DNA of 64,000 nt from Cocleimonas flava (GCF_004339015.1 NZ_SMFQ01000002.1:186001-250000), one strand, 5' to 3'; positions 41,751-52,233 are shown, counted from the first letter of the stretch. Numbers and translations: made by a program. The notes: generated from the sequence alone by a model not told the origin.

Positions 41751-41783
41751 AAAAAGTGCCTGTAAGTAGGGAGGTGCCTTTTG
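41751..41783 (-). repeat. C-tract element copy 11
   Basis: Minus strand: AAAAGGCACCTCCCTACTTA, then CAGGCACTTTTTT. The C-tract has one T. It lies downstream of ftsH in terminator orientation, just beyond a conventional terminator hairpin. Confidence 0.75.
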
Positions 41784-41798
41784 AAAAAAGTTCAGAAT

Positions 41799-41828
41799 AA
41801 AAAAAGGACGCTAAATGCGTCCTTTTTT
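41799..41828 (-). terminator. Intrinsic terminator after ftsH
   Basis: AAAAAAGGACGC and GCGTCCTTTTTT around a 5-base loop, 20 bp after the ftsH stop. Confidence 0.88.
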
Positions 41829-41847
41829 ACAGAATATAACAATTATC

Positions 41848-43782
41848 TTAAAGAGATTCAGCAGGATCGCCTATTACATCTTTTTTAGATTTTTTATCAT
41901 CTTTAGATGAATCAGCTTCTACAGCAGAACCGCCGTCATCGCCATCAATTGGAGAATCATCATCAGTCCAACCTTCAGGTGGAGGTGGAACATCACCCTT
42001 CATGATTGCTGCAATTTGCTCCTGATCAATTGTTTCATATTTAATCAGCGCTTTAGCCATTGCATCCAACTTATCAATATTCTCTTTCAGAATAGTTTCA
42101 GCACGAACGTAATTAGTGTCTATTATTTTTCGAACTTCATCATCAATTTCATGAGCCGTATCATCAGATACACTCTTAGTTGGTGCGCCCATGAAACCTT
42201 GATTTTCATCATCACTGTATGACAATGGTCCTAGCTTTTCAGACAAGCCCCATTTAGTCACCATATTACGAGCGATGGATGTAGCGCGTTCGATATCATT
42301 TGATGCTCCGGTAGTTACACCTTCTTTACCAAGAATCATTTCCTCAGCAATTCGCCCACCAAATAATGTCGAAATCTGACTTTCCAGATTTTGTTTACTG
42401 GCACTGTACTTATCTTCCTCAGGCAAAAACATAGTCACACCCAAAGCACGACCACGAGGAATAATTGTCACCTTATAAACAGGATCATGATCTGGAACAA
42501 TCAAACCTACGATTGCGTGACCTGCTTCATGATAAGCCGTGTTCGATTTCTCTTTCTCATTCATCACCATAGACTTGCGCTCTGCGCCCATCATAATTTT
42601 GTCTTTAGCCTTTTCAAATTCTTCCATGCTAACTACGCGCTTATCGCCTCTAGCAGAGAAAAGTGCAGCCTCATTCACAAGGTTCGCTAGATCAGCACCA
42701 GAAAAACCTGGGGTACCACGCGCTAAAATTGCAGGCTTAACATCTTCACCTAAAGGTACTTTACGCATATGTACTTTCAAGATTTGTTCACGACCACGAA
42801 CATCTGGTAACGGAACAACGACTTGGCGATCAAAACGACCTGGACGAAGCAATGCCTCATCAAGAACATCAGGACGGTTGGTAGCAGCAACTACAATAAC
42901 GCCTTCAGTACCTTCAAAACCGTCCATTTCAACCAATAACTGGTTTAGTGTTTGCTCACGTTCGTCATTACCGCCACCCATTCCAGAGCCACGCTTACGA
43001 CCTACGGCATCAATTTCATCGATGAATATTATGCAAGGTGCATGTTTCTTTGCTTGTTCAAACATATCACGAACACGAGATGCACCAACACCAACAAACA
43101 TTTCAACGAAGTCAGAACCAGAAATACTAAAGAAAGGTACTTTAGCCTCACCAGCAATTGCTTTAGCAAGAAGCGTTTTACCTGTACCAGGAGAACCAGC
43201 CAGTAAAACGCCGCGAGGAATCTTTCCACCCAACTTCTGGAATTTGCTCGGGTCACGCAAGAACTCTACTATTTCAAAAACTTCTTCCTTCGCCTCTTCA
43301 CAACCTGCAACGTCATTAAATGTTACTTTAACCTGGTCTTCCGTCATCATTCGCGCTTTACTCTTACCGAATGACATTGGACCACCTTTGCCACCACCGC
43401 CTTGCATTTGGCGCATGATGTAAATCCATAGACCAATAATCAATAAGAATGGAATGGTGTTCACTAGAATATCTACAAGAACTGAACGACCTTCTGGCTC
43501 TTTTACGTTAATTTTCACATCATTAACAATCAACTCATCCACTAATTTTGGATCGTTGTAAGGCGCATAAGTCTGAAACTTTTCACCAGAGGTGCTTTGA
43601 CCAGTGATTGTTTGACCGCTAATTTCAACTTCTTTAACGCCCTTGTTATCTACGCGCTTAATAAAGTCCGAATAAGACATGCCAGTCGATTGCGCTGTTG
43701 GCACATTGAATTTGCTGAAAACAGCAACCAATACCAGCGCTATTACCACCCACATGACTATATTTTTATTTAAATCGTTCAA
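41848..43782 (-). CDS. ftsH: ATP-dependent zinc metalloprotease FtsH
   Basis: Membrane-anchored AAA+ protease of 644 residues. Two N-terminal transmembrane helices flank a periplasmic domain; the AAA core has Walker A GSPGTGKT, Walker [12 protein letters not shown] and the second region GRFDRQV; the zinc protease site is HEAGHA. The C terminus is a charged, disordered tail. It degrades LpxC, SecY and sigma-32 in well-studied relatives. It follows rlmE after 85 bp, the classical rlmE-ftsH order. Confidence 0.97.
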   Translation of the reverse strand: MNDLNKNIVMWVVIALVLVAVFSKFNVPTAQSTGMSYSDFIKRVDNKGVKEVEISGQTITGQSTSGEKFQTYAPYNDPKLVDELIVNDVKINVKEPEGRSVLVDILVNTIPFLLIIGLWIYIMRQMQGGGGKGGPMSFGKSKARMMTEDQVKVTFNDVAGCEEAKEEVFEIVEFLRDPSKFQKLGGKIPRGVLLAGSPGTGKTLLAKAIAGEAKVPFFSISGSDFVEMFVGVGASRVRDMFEQAKKHAPCIIFIDEIDAVGRKRGSGMGGGNDEREQTLNQLLVEMDGFEGTEGVIVVAATNRPDVLDEALLRPGRFDRQVVVPLPDVRGREQILKVHMRKVPLGEDVKPAILARGTPGFSGADLANLVNEAALFSARGDKRVVSMEEFEKAKDKIMMGAERKSMVMNEKEKSNTAYHEAGHAIVGLIVPDHDPVYKVTIIPRGRALGVTMFLPEEDKYSASKQNLESQISTLFGGRIAEEMILGKEGVTTGASNDIERATSIARNMVTKWGLSEKLGPLSYSDDENQGFMGAPTKSVSDDTAHEIDDEVRKIIDTNYVRAETILKENIDKLDAMAKALIKYETIDQEQIAAIMKGDVPPPPEGWTDDDSPIDGDDGGSAVEADSSKDDKKSKKDVIGDPAESL

Positions 43783-43867
43783 GAAATATTCCTCTACTTA
43801 AAATATTATGTTTGTTGAAAAAAACAAACCATTTACATCTGATCTTACACTAATATTTCTGACTTTA

Positions 43868-44500
43868 TTAGTTATAAAAACCTTGAGCTACAACATAAAC
43901 TTCGCGACTACGGGGCCTAGAAGCCTTTGGTTTTCGCACCTTTACTTTCTTAAAATGACTTCGAACATCTTTTAAAAATGCATCCGATCCATCACCCTGA
44001 AACACCTTTGCAACAAACGATCCACCTGGCTTTAATATCTGACAAGCCATATCTAATGAAAGTTCGCATAAGTAAATAGAACGAGGCTGATCTGTTGCTT
44101 CCACACCTGACATGTTTGGGGCCATATCTGAAATTACAACATCTGCCTTGTAATTAGTTGAATCTTTATACAATACGTTCAATATATCATTTAAGACGCT
44201 TTCTTCTGTAAAGTCACCTTTGACAAATTCCACGAATGGAAGCGGATCGATATCTAAAATATCGCTAGCAACAACACGACCATTTTTCCCTACTAACTCA
44301 ACAGCATACTGGCTCCAACCACCTGGAGCAGCACCCAAATCGACAACTTGCATATTTGGACGGATTAAATTGTCTTTCTGTTGAATCTCTTCAAGCTTAT
44401 AAACCGCTCTGGATCGATAGCCATCATTTTGTGATCTTTTGACATATTCATCATTAAAGTGTTCTTTTAACCAGTCTCCACTGGTTTTGCTTCTAGCCAT
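43868..44500 (-). CDS. rlmE: 23S rRNA 2'-O-methyltransferase RlmE (FtsJ)
   Basis: A 210-residue SAM-dependent methyltransferase that modifies U2552 of 23S rRNA. SAM loop [13 protein letters not shown]; catalytic tetrad residues in [22 protein letters not shown] and [10 protein letters not shown]. Upstream of ftsH and divergent from yhbY, a conserved arrangement. Confidence 0.96.
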   Translation of the reverse strand: MARSKTSGDWLKEHFNDEYVKRSQNDGYRSRAVYKLEEIQQKDNLIRPNMQVVDLGAAPGGWSQYAVELVGKNGRVVASDILDIDPLPFVEFVKGDFTEESVLNDILNVLYKDSTNYKADVVISDMAPNMSGVEATDQPRSIYLCELSLDMACQILKPGGSFVAKVFQGDGSDAFLKDVRSHFKKVKVRKPKASRPRSREVYVVAQGFYN

Positions 44501-44529
44501 TTACATCTACCCGCATTATGATTGCGCCC

Positions 44530-44820
44530 ATGAATAAATTAGAAATTAAACAGCTTAAAGCATTAGCTCACAAACTCAAGCCGATTGTTACTGTTGGTCA
44601 ACACGGCATGAAAGACTCAATTGGCGAAGAATTAGATTCTGCGCTCGATTTTCATCAACTCGTAAAACTGAAAGTAAATTTGGGTGATCGTGATGCCAGA
44701 GATGCTTTAGTTGAAGAATTAGCAACAAAGTACAAAGCGGAACTCGTACAGCGCATTGGGAATATTGCTGTCTACTACCGTAGAAACTTCGACAAAGAAA
44801 ATCTACTTAAAAAATCCTAA
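44530..44820 (+). CDS. yhbY: YhbY, CRM-domain RNA-binding protein
   Basis: A 96-residue protein, one CRM (YhbY) domain with the KPIVTVGQHGMKDSIGEELD segment containing the GxxG-type RNA-binding loop. It associates with pre-50S ribosomal particles. ATG 44530 (MNKLEIKQ) aligns with known family starts; ATG 44518 adds four residues. Its start is only about 30 bp from that of divergent rlmE, so the promoters must overlap coding sequence. Confidence 0.92.
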   Translation: MNKLEIKQLKALAHKLKPIVTVGQHGMKDSIGEELDSALDFHQLVKLKVNLGDRDARDALVEELATKYKAELVQRIGNIAVYYRRNFDKENLLKKS

Positions 44821-44863
44821 GCAACATGCTTTCAAACTTTTAGCTTTATATTATTTAACAAGA

Positions 44864-45112
44864 TTAAAGCTTACTATGCTCACGATCGCAAAAAGGGGCA
44901 TTTTTAGTGTGCTTACAGCCGCATAAACCATATTTTTTCTGCTCATCAACCTCGAACTTTAACGGTTCGAGGTTTGTATCTTTATGAGAACCATCGCAAA
45001 AAGGCTGGTTTTCAGACCTTCCACAAGCACACCAGAAATAGGTCTTACCCTGCTCTAACTCAACAACATAAGGTCCTTTCTTTGCAATAACAGGATTAGA
45101 TCGATGTGGCAC
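44864..45112 (-). CDS. Double CDGSH iron-sulfur protein
   Basis: An 82-residue protein with two mitoNEET-type motifs: CACGRSENQPFCDGSH and CGCKHTKNAPFCDREH. Each should bind a [2Fe-2S] cluster through three Cys and one His; the second has Arg-Glu for Gly-Ser. No signal peptide. Role probably in iron-sulfur or redox handling. Convergent with yhbY. Confidence 0.9.
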   Translation of the reverse strand: MPHRSNPVIAKKGPYVVELEQGKTYFWCACGRSENQPFCDGSHKDTNLEPLKFEVDEQKKYGLCGCKHTKNAPFCDREHSKL

Positions 45113-45194
45113 AATAGTTTTCCTTTATATTTTCATAGATATTTATGTACAAGTAACACAAAAATTACTACAGACATAAATTTATTGGAAGCAC

Positions 45195-47405
45195 TTACTT
45201 TTCTTTGCGTTTAAAAAATCTACTAAATATTTTTTTCGGAGCATCTTCTTTTTTCGACGCAGACGATTTATTGGCTCTATCCGCACCTGGATTAAACTCA
45301 ATCAAGCCAAGACTTAATAATGCACTATAAACATCAGCCAGATTCGCTTGCTCAATCCCCAAGTGCTGCTGAATCCCCGACAAGCTATATGAACCCTCAT
45401 CCAATAAATCAACAATTTCAATCATATTAGGCATAACGGCCAATTGAGTCAAAACAGGCTTATTTTTCAAGCCTATAATCCTAGCTAAATCAGTGCCTTC
45501 TGGCATTCTACCTTTAGATGTATATTTACTCGCAGCCCAGACAAACGCTTCTACCGAATGAGAAAGTTCAGGCTTTTCACGCCTAAAACTCTGATGGGTT
45601 TTAGCCTCATCATAATTTAACTCGGAGATTGAACAAACTTCTGATTCAATCAACATAGAGCAACGCTCTTCAAACTTTTCGGAATCCAAAGCAGTATTAC
45701 AGTAAACCGTGTTCAACGTATGATCGATAATTATCAAGATACCTTTACACTTAATTTCAATGAGCTTATAAACCTGCTTCGCTATTTCTAATTGATGTAA
45801 AAAGGTAGATAAGAGATATTTTTCAGGAATAAAGTATTCCAGCTCCTCTGGCTCAACCTCTATCTCCCTATCAGCAAATAACTCCACCCCCCCACTTTCA
45901 GGGCTTTTTTCTAAATTCTCTTCAAAATCACTTATAACGTCATCATTATTTTGAGGCAACTGATCGAGACTAGAAGCCTTTTCAGTTTCAACAACTTCTA
46001 AAGTTTCGACTGCTTCTTCCTCTACGGTTAAAGCTTCAGACTCCTGATTCTTTTGTGCTTTTTTAGATTGCACTTCTAATGCCTGATTAAGCTTCGCCGC
46101 CAGATCATTAGGTTCCGAGACTTTATTATTACTATTCTGGTTCTGGGCTTGAATCTTCTGCTGCTTGAGTAGATATTTTTCGTGCTTTAATTTTTCCCGC
46201 TCCAATCTTAGCTTTTCTTGCTCGCGACCAATCCTCTCCATGGCGAGGCGTTCTTTTTCTAAAGCGGCATTCTCTCTTTTTTCTATTTCAAGCCTTTCTT
46301 GCTCTATTCTGGCTAACTCAAGATTTTCCCGAGCCTTCTGTTCTTTTTCGGTTTTCTCTTTCTCTAACCGCTCTGCTTCAAGACGTTCTGCCTCGAGTCG
46401 TTCCGCTTCAAGTCGTTCCGCTTCAATTCGTTCCGCTTCAATTCGTTCCGCTTCAATTCGTTCCGCTTCAATTCGTTCCGCTTCAATTCGTTCCGCTTCG
46501 ATTCGTTCGGCTTCAATTCGTTCCGCTTCAATTCGTTCCGCTTCAATTCGTTCCGCTTTGAGTCGTTCTGCTTCGAGTCGTTCTGCTTCGATTCGTTCTG
46601 CTTCGAGTCGTTCTGCTTCGAGTCGTTCTGCTTCGAGACGTTCTGCTTCGAATCGTTCGGCCTCGATTCGTTCTTCTTCGAGTCGTTCTGCTTCGAGTCG
46701 TTCTGCTTCGAGTCGTTCTGCTTCGAGTCGTTCTGCTTCGAGTCGTTCTTCTTCGAGTCGTTCTGCTTCGAGACGTTCTCGCTCGAGTCTTATCTTTTCT
46801 AGCTTTGCTTGCTTGAGCCTTGCTTTCTCTAACTTTGCCTTCTCGAGCCTTGCTTTCTCAAGCTTTGCTTTTTCTAGTCTCGCTTTTTCGATCTTAGCTT
46901 TCTCAAGTTTTGCTTTCTCAAGTTTTGCTTTCTCGAGTCTCGCTTTTTCTAATTTCGCCTGTTCTAACTTAGCTTTCTCTAACTGTTCTTGTTTTATTCG
47001 TTCTTTTTCAAGCTTTTCTTGCTCCAGTCTTTGCTGATGAGAATGATCAACATCATCTTCCGTTGATTTATGAACATGCAGAGTTGAACGGAGTTTTTCA
47101 AAAACACTCGGCTTGGTTTTTACTGTTAAAGCAGGAGGCTTCGGAGGCACGACAGGCTGATCCTTATTTTTAGCTTGCTGTGGTTCTCGTTGCTTTTCGG
47201 GAGTTTCTGTTTTTTCAGGCGCTTGTACTTGATCTTCTTCAGCCAGAGAGGCCAAGATCATATCTAACTCATCCTCTGAACTAATGATTTCCATAGGATC
47301 GATAGCGCTATCATTCTGTTTTTCAGATGCACATAATTCTTCAGATACCAGCTTTTCACCCAGCTCTGATAAAGACGATTTTAATGGAGTCCTATCCACA
47401 GACAT
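45195..47405 (-). CDS. Long repetitive coiled-coil protein with C-terminal domain
   Basis: Product not recognised. It has 736 residues, no signal peptide. Residues about 1-130 are acidic and proline/glutamine-rich. Residues about 139-345 are nearly perfect pentad repeats ([10 protein letters not shown], then [10 protein letters not shown]) predicted to form one long charged helix. A second disordered acidic part follows. Residues 525-715 form a globular region with [21 protein letters not shown] and a winged-helix-like end ([32 protein letters not shown]). The pentads are coded by 15-bp tandem repeats and copy 12 of the C-tract element is read as residues about 498-508. A structural or polarity-related role is possible but unsupported. 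Confidence 0.7.
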   Translation of the reverse strand: MSVDRTPLKSSLSELGEKLVSEELCASEKQNDSAIDPMEIISSEDELDMILASLAEEDQVQAPEKTETPEKQREPQQAKNKDQPVVPPKPPALTVKTKPSVFEKLRSTLHVHKSTEDDVDHSHQQRLEQEKLEKERIKQEQLEKAKLEQAKLEKARLEKAKLEKAKLEKAKIEKARLEKAKLEKARLEKAKLEKARLKQAKLEKIRLERERLEAERLEEERLEAERLEAERLEAERLEAERLEEERIEAERFEAERLEAERLEAERLEAERIEAERLEAERLKAERIEAERIEAERIEAERIEAERIEAERIEAERIEAERIEAERIEAERLEAERLEAERLEAERLEKEKTEKEQKARENLELARIEQERLEIEKRENAALEKERLAMERIGREQEKLRLEREKLKHEKYLLKQQKIQAQNQNSNNKVSEPNDLAAKLNQALEVQSKKAQKNQESEALTVEEEAVETLEVVETEKASSLDQLPQNNDDVISDFEENLEKSPESGGVELFADREIEVEPEELEYFIPEKYLLSTFLHQLEIAKQVYKLIEIKCKGILIIIDHTLNTVYCNTALDSEKFEERCSMLIESEVCSISELNYDEAKTHQSFRREKPELSHSVEAFVWAASKYTSKGRMPEGTDLARIIGLKNKPVLTQLAVMPNMIEIVDLLDEGSYSLSGIQQHLGIEQANLADVYSALLSLGLIEFNPGADRANKSSASKKEDAPKKIFSRFFKRKEK
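45885..45913 (+). repeat. C-tract element copy 12, inside a coding sequence
   Basis: CACCCCCCCACTTTCAGG, then GCTTTTTT, in antisense to the coiled-coil gene and read there as [10 protein letters not shown]. Otherwise the family lies between genes. Confidence 0.65.
46370..46990. repeat. 15-bp tandem repeat block in the coiled-coil gene
   Basis: Roughly 40 units of 15 bp. The most homogeneous part (about 46430-46560) repeats ATTCGTTCCGCTTCA with few changes; neighbours read AGTCGTTCTGCTTCG, and the 46790-46990 part is an older, diverged LEKAK version. Unit length is a multiple of three, so copy-number change keeps the frame. Confidence 0.92.
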
Positions 47406-47650
47406 TTCAACAACCTATACATTCTTTTTTATTATTTTTGCCCAGTATATTCTGGAGACTTTATCTTTTAGCAACCAAAAGAGCGCATAAAGACATAACA
47501 ATTATTTTTTTGTTTGTACTTTTTTACTATAAGTTATTTTATAAATTCAGTCACTCTCTACCAGATAGAGGGACTTACTTTTTGTAATTTTTCATAACTT
47601 TTATGATTATTTTTCCTTTGGAGAAACCTCTAATGAAAATAACAGACATA
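47406..47650. other. AT-rich gap, no gene seen
   Basis: Upstream region of the coiled-coil gene. No family-like ORF, RNA gene or clear operator was found. Confidence 0.5.
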
Positions 47651-47676
47651 AAAAAACCAGCTAAAAACTGGCTTTA
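47651..47676 (-). terminator. Weak terminator-like hairpin
   Basis: Minus strand AGCCAG, a 7-base loop, CTGGTT, then a T-run, downstream of the small secreted protein gene. Confidence 0.45.
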
Positions 47677-47767
47677 AATATTTGGCGTACTGAGGACAAC
47701 TCGACCCCTGACACTCTAATTCATGGAAAAATAAAAACACCCACATTATAAAAAATTGAAGTATCAA

Positions 47768-48016
47768 TTAATCAGATTTAGATTCAGTTGATTGCTGCCC
47801 TTCAATTACTCGTTCAACCTTTTCAACAGATACTTCTTTTTCTTTTTTCCACTCAGACAAAACAAAAGCCACACCTCCACCATACCAAGTTCTTGATGAA
47901 GAACCGGTATAAACATTCGCTGCAGACGTATAACCATTATTAGAGCCAGCAACAGAAAGACTGGAGCTTGCCAAAAAAAGTAGAGCGACTAATAACTTAA
48001 TTAAACTATATTTCAT
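47768..48016 (-). CDS. Small secreted protein of unknown function
   Basis: An 82-residue protein: Sec signal peptide (LIKLLVALLFLASSSLSVAG), then a Gly/Ser/Tyr-rich segment (NNGYTSAANVYTGSSSRTWYGGG), then a charged helix. Not recognised. It has a good ribosome site (GGAGG, 7 bases before the ATG). It lies after the hupC operon but a strong terminator separates them, so it is probably independent. Confidence 0.6.
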   Translation of the reverse strand: MKYSLIKLLVALLFLASSSLSVAGSNNGYTSAANVYTGSSSRTWYGGGVAFVLSEWKKEKEVSVEKVERVIEGQQSTESKSD

Positions 48017-48038
48017 AAAGCCTCCTTAATTTATCTTT

Positions 48039-48109
48039 AAAAAAAAAATCGACTATTTGATGCGTCATACCGCTAACTTAAAGGAAAAGAATCAGCATCA
48101 AACAGTCGA
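48039..48109 (-). terminator. Terminator of the hupSL-hupC operon
   Basis: Arms of 15 bases (48049-48063 and 48095-48109) with one mismatch, a 31-base loop and a run of T on the minus strand, about 30 bp after hupC. Confidence 0.8.
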
Positions 48110-48137
48110 AATTATTAGGCATTGAAAACAAGGCTAT

Positions 48138-48851
48138 TTAGCGCCCATCATCAATTTTTCCGTCGTCTTTAAAGTTACGCCAACCACTAATCATTGAACT
48201 AACAATAGATTGCCTGGACATAATATCTTCACGAATCGCCACGTAAATATGTACTATCGCAAAAATAATAATCCACCACATTCCAAAATGATGCCATGTA
48301 TGAACATCCATACTTTGTCCCATCAGTGGAATAATCCATGAAGAAAACAAGTTATGCGACCATGAACCAGGCCCTGTGCCTTCTCCATACAGCGCAAAAC
48401 CGGTAAAGATCATAAATATCATTCCCCATACAAACATGAAATGCATTGTAAGTAAGGCCAATGGATTATGACCAGTATATTTGCGTGGCTCTTTTGCCAT
48501 GAATAAATACCATTTCAATTCATGCTTTACGCCACTCCAAAAACCCGGGCTAAAAAAAGGAGGAAAGAAAATTTCTCGTGAGTGAGAATTACCTACCAAC
48601 ATCCAATAAATACGACCTAGAAAACCAACTAATAAAATATATCCTGCCGCAAAGTGCGCAAATCGAATATATCCCATTAAATAATGGTCACTTGCCTCTC
48701 CAGACATTGTGGGCAAAGGGCTACCCACAAAATACCCTGAAATACCTAATACCAGAATGGCAAAGGCATTAACCCAATGCCATAATCTGATAGGAGCCTC
48801 ATAGACATAAACGGAAGGTTCACTACGCGTAATGTGAGCTTCTGAACTCAT
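48138..48851 (-). CDS. hupC: Ni/Fe-hydrogenase cytochrome b subunit
   Basis: A 237-residue, four-helix di-haem cytochrome b that anchors HupSL to the membrane and passes electrons to quinone. The haem-ligand histidines are in PIRLWHWVNAF, YIRFAHFAAGYI, MDVHTWHHFGMW and IFAIVHIYVAI. It follows a short HupE-like gene, the fourth gene from hupS. Confidence 0.94.
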   Translation of the reverse strand: MSSEAHITRSEPSVYVYEAPIRLWHWVNAFAILVLGISGYFVGSPLPTMSGEASDHYLMGYIRFAHFAAGYILLVGFLGRIYWMLVGNSHSREIFFPPFFSPGFWSGVKHELKWYLFMAKEPRKYTGHNPLALLTMHFMFVWGMIFMIFTGFALYGEGTGPGSWSHNLFSSWIIPLMGQSMDVHTWHHFGMWWIIIFAIVHIYVAIREDIMSRQSIVSSMISGWRNFKDDGKIDDGR

Positions 48852-48864
48852 AACTTCCTCCTTA

Positions 48865-49128
48865 TTATTTGTTAGTATCCTTCGACTTAGCTCTTTTTAT
48901 TGCTTTATGTTTAGCGCCTTTCTTGAGAAGAAGGGCGGTTATCAAAACCCCACTTGCAATAATTCCAACATGAAATGGGCTAGCAAATACGTGACTGATT
49001 ATTTGAGACATCGAAAATTCCATATGACCACCGGGGTGGGCATTTGCTTCAAATACTACTAACAAAGCAGGTATAGCAAGCGATACACGTGTTAATGAAT
49101 TTTTTAACTTAGTTTTAAACATTCTCAT
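48865..49128 (-). CDS. Short HupE-like membrane protein
   Basis: An 87-residue protein with a signal peptide ending at ANA, then HPGGHMEFSMSQIISHVFASPFH, then one transmembrane helix (VGIIASGVLITALLL) and a lysine-rich tail. The N-terminal HPG and spaced histidines recall HupE/UreJ nickel permeases, but those have about six helices; here only the first part remains. It sits between hupL and hupC where hupE is not usual. It may bind nickel or simply be a small complex subunit. Confidence 0.55.
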   Translation of the reverse strand: MRMFKTKLKNSLTRVSLAIPALLVVFEANAHPGGHMEFSMSQIISHVFASPFHVGIIASGVLITALLLKKGAKHKAIKRAKSKDTNK

Positions 49129-49139
49129 ACTCCCTTTGA

Positions 49140-50954
49140 TTAGCGTACTTTTACGTTTGCAAGCTCTTCACCATCTTCACTCATCACATGCGTGGAACAC
49201 GCAAGACATGGATCGAAGCTATGAAGATTACGCAAAATCTCTACAGGCTCATCTGCACGCTCAACAGGTGTCCCCATCAAACTAGCTTCAAATGCACCAA
49301 TATTACCTGCCGGGTCACGAGGCGAACCATTCCAGGTTGTTGGAACAACGCATTGATAATTTTCTATCTTCCCATCTTTGATTCGAATCCAGTGCCCCAA
49401 TGCACCACGAGGCGCTGCAGTTGTTCCTACTCCTTTTGCTTCTTTAGGCCAGGTAGAAGGATCCCACTTATCCATATTTGCTGTAGAAGTATCGCCATTC
49501 TTGATATTACTGATTAACTCATTCCAATCATCAACCATCATGTCTCCACAATATTCCGACTCCAAAGCACGAGCCAAAGTACGGCCTATCGTTGAATTAA
49601 GCGCTGTTTTTGCATCAAGATTTGTACCTGCTAATTGATTAAATCCTGCAAGACTCCGGTTAACTTGCTCTACTACATAGTCAACTCCATGCGCATAAGC
49701 CAATGTATATCGAGATAATGGCCCGACTTCAACAGCATGACCTTTCCAGCGCGGCGCTTTGATCCACGAGTATTTCGCTTCTTCATCCAACTCTTCTATA
49801 TTGGTGCTTGTGCCTTTGGCATTTGGGCCAAGCTTGTAGTTGGGTTCAGTAATTCCATCCCAGGGATGCAAACCTTTTGTTTCATCAGGGTAGCTATACC
49901 AGGCATGATCAACAAATTCCTGAACCTGCTCAGGATCACGTGGGTCTACGGGGTAAATCTCATCCCAATTTCCATTGAGTATCACGCCACCAGGAAGCTG
50001 ATCAGTTGATTTGTCGTAATTAACCTTTGGATACGCACCGTAATCCATCACACTCAAGGCGCCCAGACCGCCACCCCACAGTTGCTTCTTGTAGAAACTT
50101 GCAATCGCTATAACATCAGGAACATATACATTCTTATTGAAATCCACCATCTCTTGAATACGGGCAAAAACAAAATTTAAGCGTTCCATATTAAGCGGAG
50201 CGCCAGCAGACATATCTCCATCCATGTTTATGGCACAAGGCACACCACCTACAAGATAATTCGGGTGTGGATTTTTACCGCCAAATACAGTGTGTAACTT
50301 TACAAATTCTTTTTGCAGATCTAGTGCTTCAAGGTAATGAGCGACCGCCATTAAATCCGCTTCTGGTGACAATTTATAAGCAGGATTATCCCAATAGCCA
50401 TTCTTAAAGGGCCCTAATTGTCCGGACTCTATAAATCGTTTAATACGAGTTTGTACATCTCGAAAATATCCAGGACTAGACATTGGATGATGAGGAGAAA
50501 CGACAGCTTGCAAGCTAGAAGTCGCTTTAGGGTCGGCTTTCAGCGCATTAACTGGATTAACCCAATCTAAAGCATGCAAATGATAAAAATGAACAACATG
50601 ATCATGAACCTGAAGGGTTTTAGCCATCATTTCGCGAATCAAATGAGCATTGGGTGGAATTTTTATATCCAAAGCATCTTCTACAGCTCGAACCGAGGTC
50701 AGCGCATGACAACCCGTACACACACCACAAATACGCTCTACAAATGCCCAGGCATCCCGCGGGTCGCGCCCTCTTAATATTACCTCGAGGCCGCGCCACA
50801 TTGTTCCTGTAGAAACTGCATTTACAATTACGTTATTTTCATCCAGATTAACTTCACACCGCATGTGACCTTCAATGCGTGTAACCGGATCTACAACAAC
50901 TCGCTTACCAGAATTATCTAACCTATATCCATTGGGAGTATTTATAACACTCAT
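49140..50954 (-). CDS. hupL: Uptake [NiFe]-hydrogenase large subunit
   Basis: Catalytic subunit for H2 oxidation in the periplasm, 604 residues. The nickel-binding motifs are [15 protein letters not shown] near the N terminus and [12 protein letters not shown] at the C terminus; HupD cleaves after that His once nickel is in place. It overlaps hupS by one base. With HupS of the six-cysteine type and HupC, this is a membrane-bound group 1d enzyme feeding the quinone pool. Confidence 0.97.
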   Translation of the reverse strand: MSVINTPNGYRLDNSGKRVVVDPVTRIEGHMRCEVNLDENNVIVNAVSTGTMWRGLEVILRGRDPRDAWAFVERICGVCTGCHALTSVRAVEDALDIKIPPNAHLIREMMAKTLQVHDHVVHFYHLHALDWVNPVNALKADPKATSSLQAVVSPHHPMSSPGYFRDVQTRIKRFIESGQLGPFKNGYWDNPAYKLSPEADLMAVAHYLEALDLQKEFVKLHTVFGGKNPHPNYLVGGVPCAINMDGDMSAGAPLNMERLNFVFARIQEMVDFNKNVYVPDVIAIASFYKKQLWGGGLGALSVMDYGAYPKVNYDKSTDQLPGGVILNGNWDEIYPVDPRDPEQVQEFVDHAWYSYPDETKGLHPWDGITEPNYKLGPNAKGTSTNIEELDEEAKYSWIKAPRWKGHAVEVGPLSRYTLAYAHGVDYVVEQVNRSLAGFNQLAGTNLDAKTALNSTIGRTLARALESEYCGDMMVDDWNELISNIKNGDTSTANMDKWDPSTWPKEAKGVGTTAAPRGALGHWIRIKDGKIENYQCVVPTTWNGSPRDPAGNIGAFEASLMGTPVERADEPVEILRNLHSFDPCLACSTHVMSEDGEELANVKVR

Positions 50955-52024
50955 TATGCATTCTCCTTCTTCTGTGCACGTTTAACAGCGGATATCGCCG
51001 CATGTGCTGCCACCGCTGTCCCAACTACAGCAGCTGCTGTGCCACCCACTTTATCTGCGTTACCTTCTATTCCAAACTGATGCACATCAGTAAGGCGGGC
51101 ATACCAGGAACCTTTATCCCAGAAACCATCTTCTGAACAACCAATACAACCATGACCAGCCTGAATTGGAAAAGAGGTACCTTCATTCCAGCGAATCGTA
51201 GAACAGGCGTTATAGGTCGTAGGTCCTTTGCAACCTACCTTGTATAAGCAATAGCCTTTTCGCGCACCTTCATCGTCAAATTTCTCAACAAACTGCCCAG
51301 CATCAAAATGAGGACGGCGATAACATTTATCGTGAATACGCTGGCTATAAAACATTTTAGGGCGACCTTGACGATCAAGCTCCGGAAACCTCTCAAAGGT
51401 TAAAATATAAGTAACAACTGCGGTCATTACTTCTGCAATAGGTGGGCACCCCGGAACCTTTATAATTGGCTTATTTGTTTTTATCGCTTTATGTGTAGGT
51501 GTTGCTTTAGTTGGATTAGGGTGAGCTGCCTGAACACAGCCATACGAAGCACAAGACCCCCAAGATATTATCGCCTTACAGTGCTCTGCAACATGATTTA
51601 ATTGCTCTAAAAAAGGCTTGCCAGCGATGATACAGGACATCCCTTCTTGATTTAGCGGTGCATTACCTTCAACCGCCAGTATGAAATTTCCGTCATACTT
51701 TTTGATAGTCTCTTCAATTATTGCCTCTGCCTGAGTACCCGCCGCTGCCATGATCGTATCATCGTAATCCAGAGATACCATTGATAAGACAACATCTTTA
51801 GCTAAAGGGTGAGCAGAACGAATAAACGATTCAGAGCAACAAGTACACTCTAATCCATGCAACCAGAGAATAGGTATTCGAGGTTTGGTTTCCATAGCAT
51901 GTGCTATCTTTCCCGCAAACTCTGGGGCAAGCCCTAATGCCGCTGCGGTTAAACTGCAATATTTCAAGAAACTTCTACGAGATATTCCTTGCCTACGCAT
52001 TACTTCATAAAATGTTTCGGTCAT
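50954..52024 (-). CDS. hupS: Uptake [NiFe]-hydrogenase small subunit, oxygen-tolerant type
   Basis: Electron-transfer subunit, 356 residues. A Tat signal (SRRSFLKYC) exports the folded HupSL pair. The proximal-cluster region reads [10 protein letters not shown] and [11 protein letters not shown]: the second Cys of CTCC and the Cys after SYG are the two extra ligands (numbers 19 and 120 in E. coli Hyd-1) that make the [4Fe-3S] cluster of oxygen-tolerant enzymes. A C-terminal hydrophobic helix ([18 protein letters not shown]) anchors to HupC. Expressed from the sigma-54 promoter at 52125-52142. Confidence 0.97.
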   Translation of the reverse strand: MTETFYEVMRRQGISRRSFLKYCSLTAAALGLAPEFAGKIAHAMETKPRIPILWLHGLECTCCSESFIRSAHPLAKDVVLSMVSLDYDDTIMAAAGTQAEAIIEETIKKYDGNFILAVEGNAPLNQEGMSCIIAGKPFLEQLNHVAEHCKAIISWGSCASYGCVQAAHPNPTKATPTHKAIKTNKPIIKVPGCPPIAEVMTAVVTYILTFERFPELDRQGRPKMFYSQRIHDKCYRRPHFDAGQFVEKFDDEGARKGYCLYKVGCKGPTTYNACSTIRWNEGTSFPIQAGHGCIGCSEDGFWDKGSWYARLTDVHQFGIEGNADKVGGTAAAVVGTAVAAHAAISAVKRAQKKENA

Positions 52025-52124
52025 TTATGACTCCTCCTATTTAATCGATAGCCATGCTTTATCCAAAATGCACTTAGAATATTTAATTTATTTTTTCTAA
52101 ATCGAAGCGGCTATATCGTGGAGA

Positions 52125-52142
52125 TAGCAAAACCTGTGCCAA
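52125..52142 (-). promoter_or_regulatory. Sigma-54 promoter of hupS
   Basis: Minus strand TTGGCAC, five bases (AGGTT), TTGCTA: GG and GC exactly ten bases apart as required. About 100 bp upstream of the hupS start, so the leader is about 90 bases. HupR with intact GAFTGA is the evident activator. Confidence 0.88.
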
Positions 52143-52233
52143 CTTTGAGAAACGTTGCCACACCAAGCTCGAACACAAAATTCGATCACTTATACAAAAA
52201 AACCTAGACAGAAAACTCTCGACTTACCTTAGC

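Noticed and set aside
42539-43423. Plus-strand ORF of 294 codons opposite ftsH
   Set aside because: Ser/Pro-rich shadow of a strongly conserved gene.
46165-47037. Long plus-strand ORF rich in RSAS repeats
   Set aside because: It is the antisense shadow of the 15-bp tandem repeats in the coiled-coil gene; no ribosome site or family.
47683-47727. tRNA-like end (TGGCGTACTGAGGACAACTC) in the gap before the small secreted gene
   Set aside because: The minus strand ends in CGCCA but the T stem and acceptor do not pair and no 5' half is present. At most a remnant.
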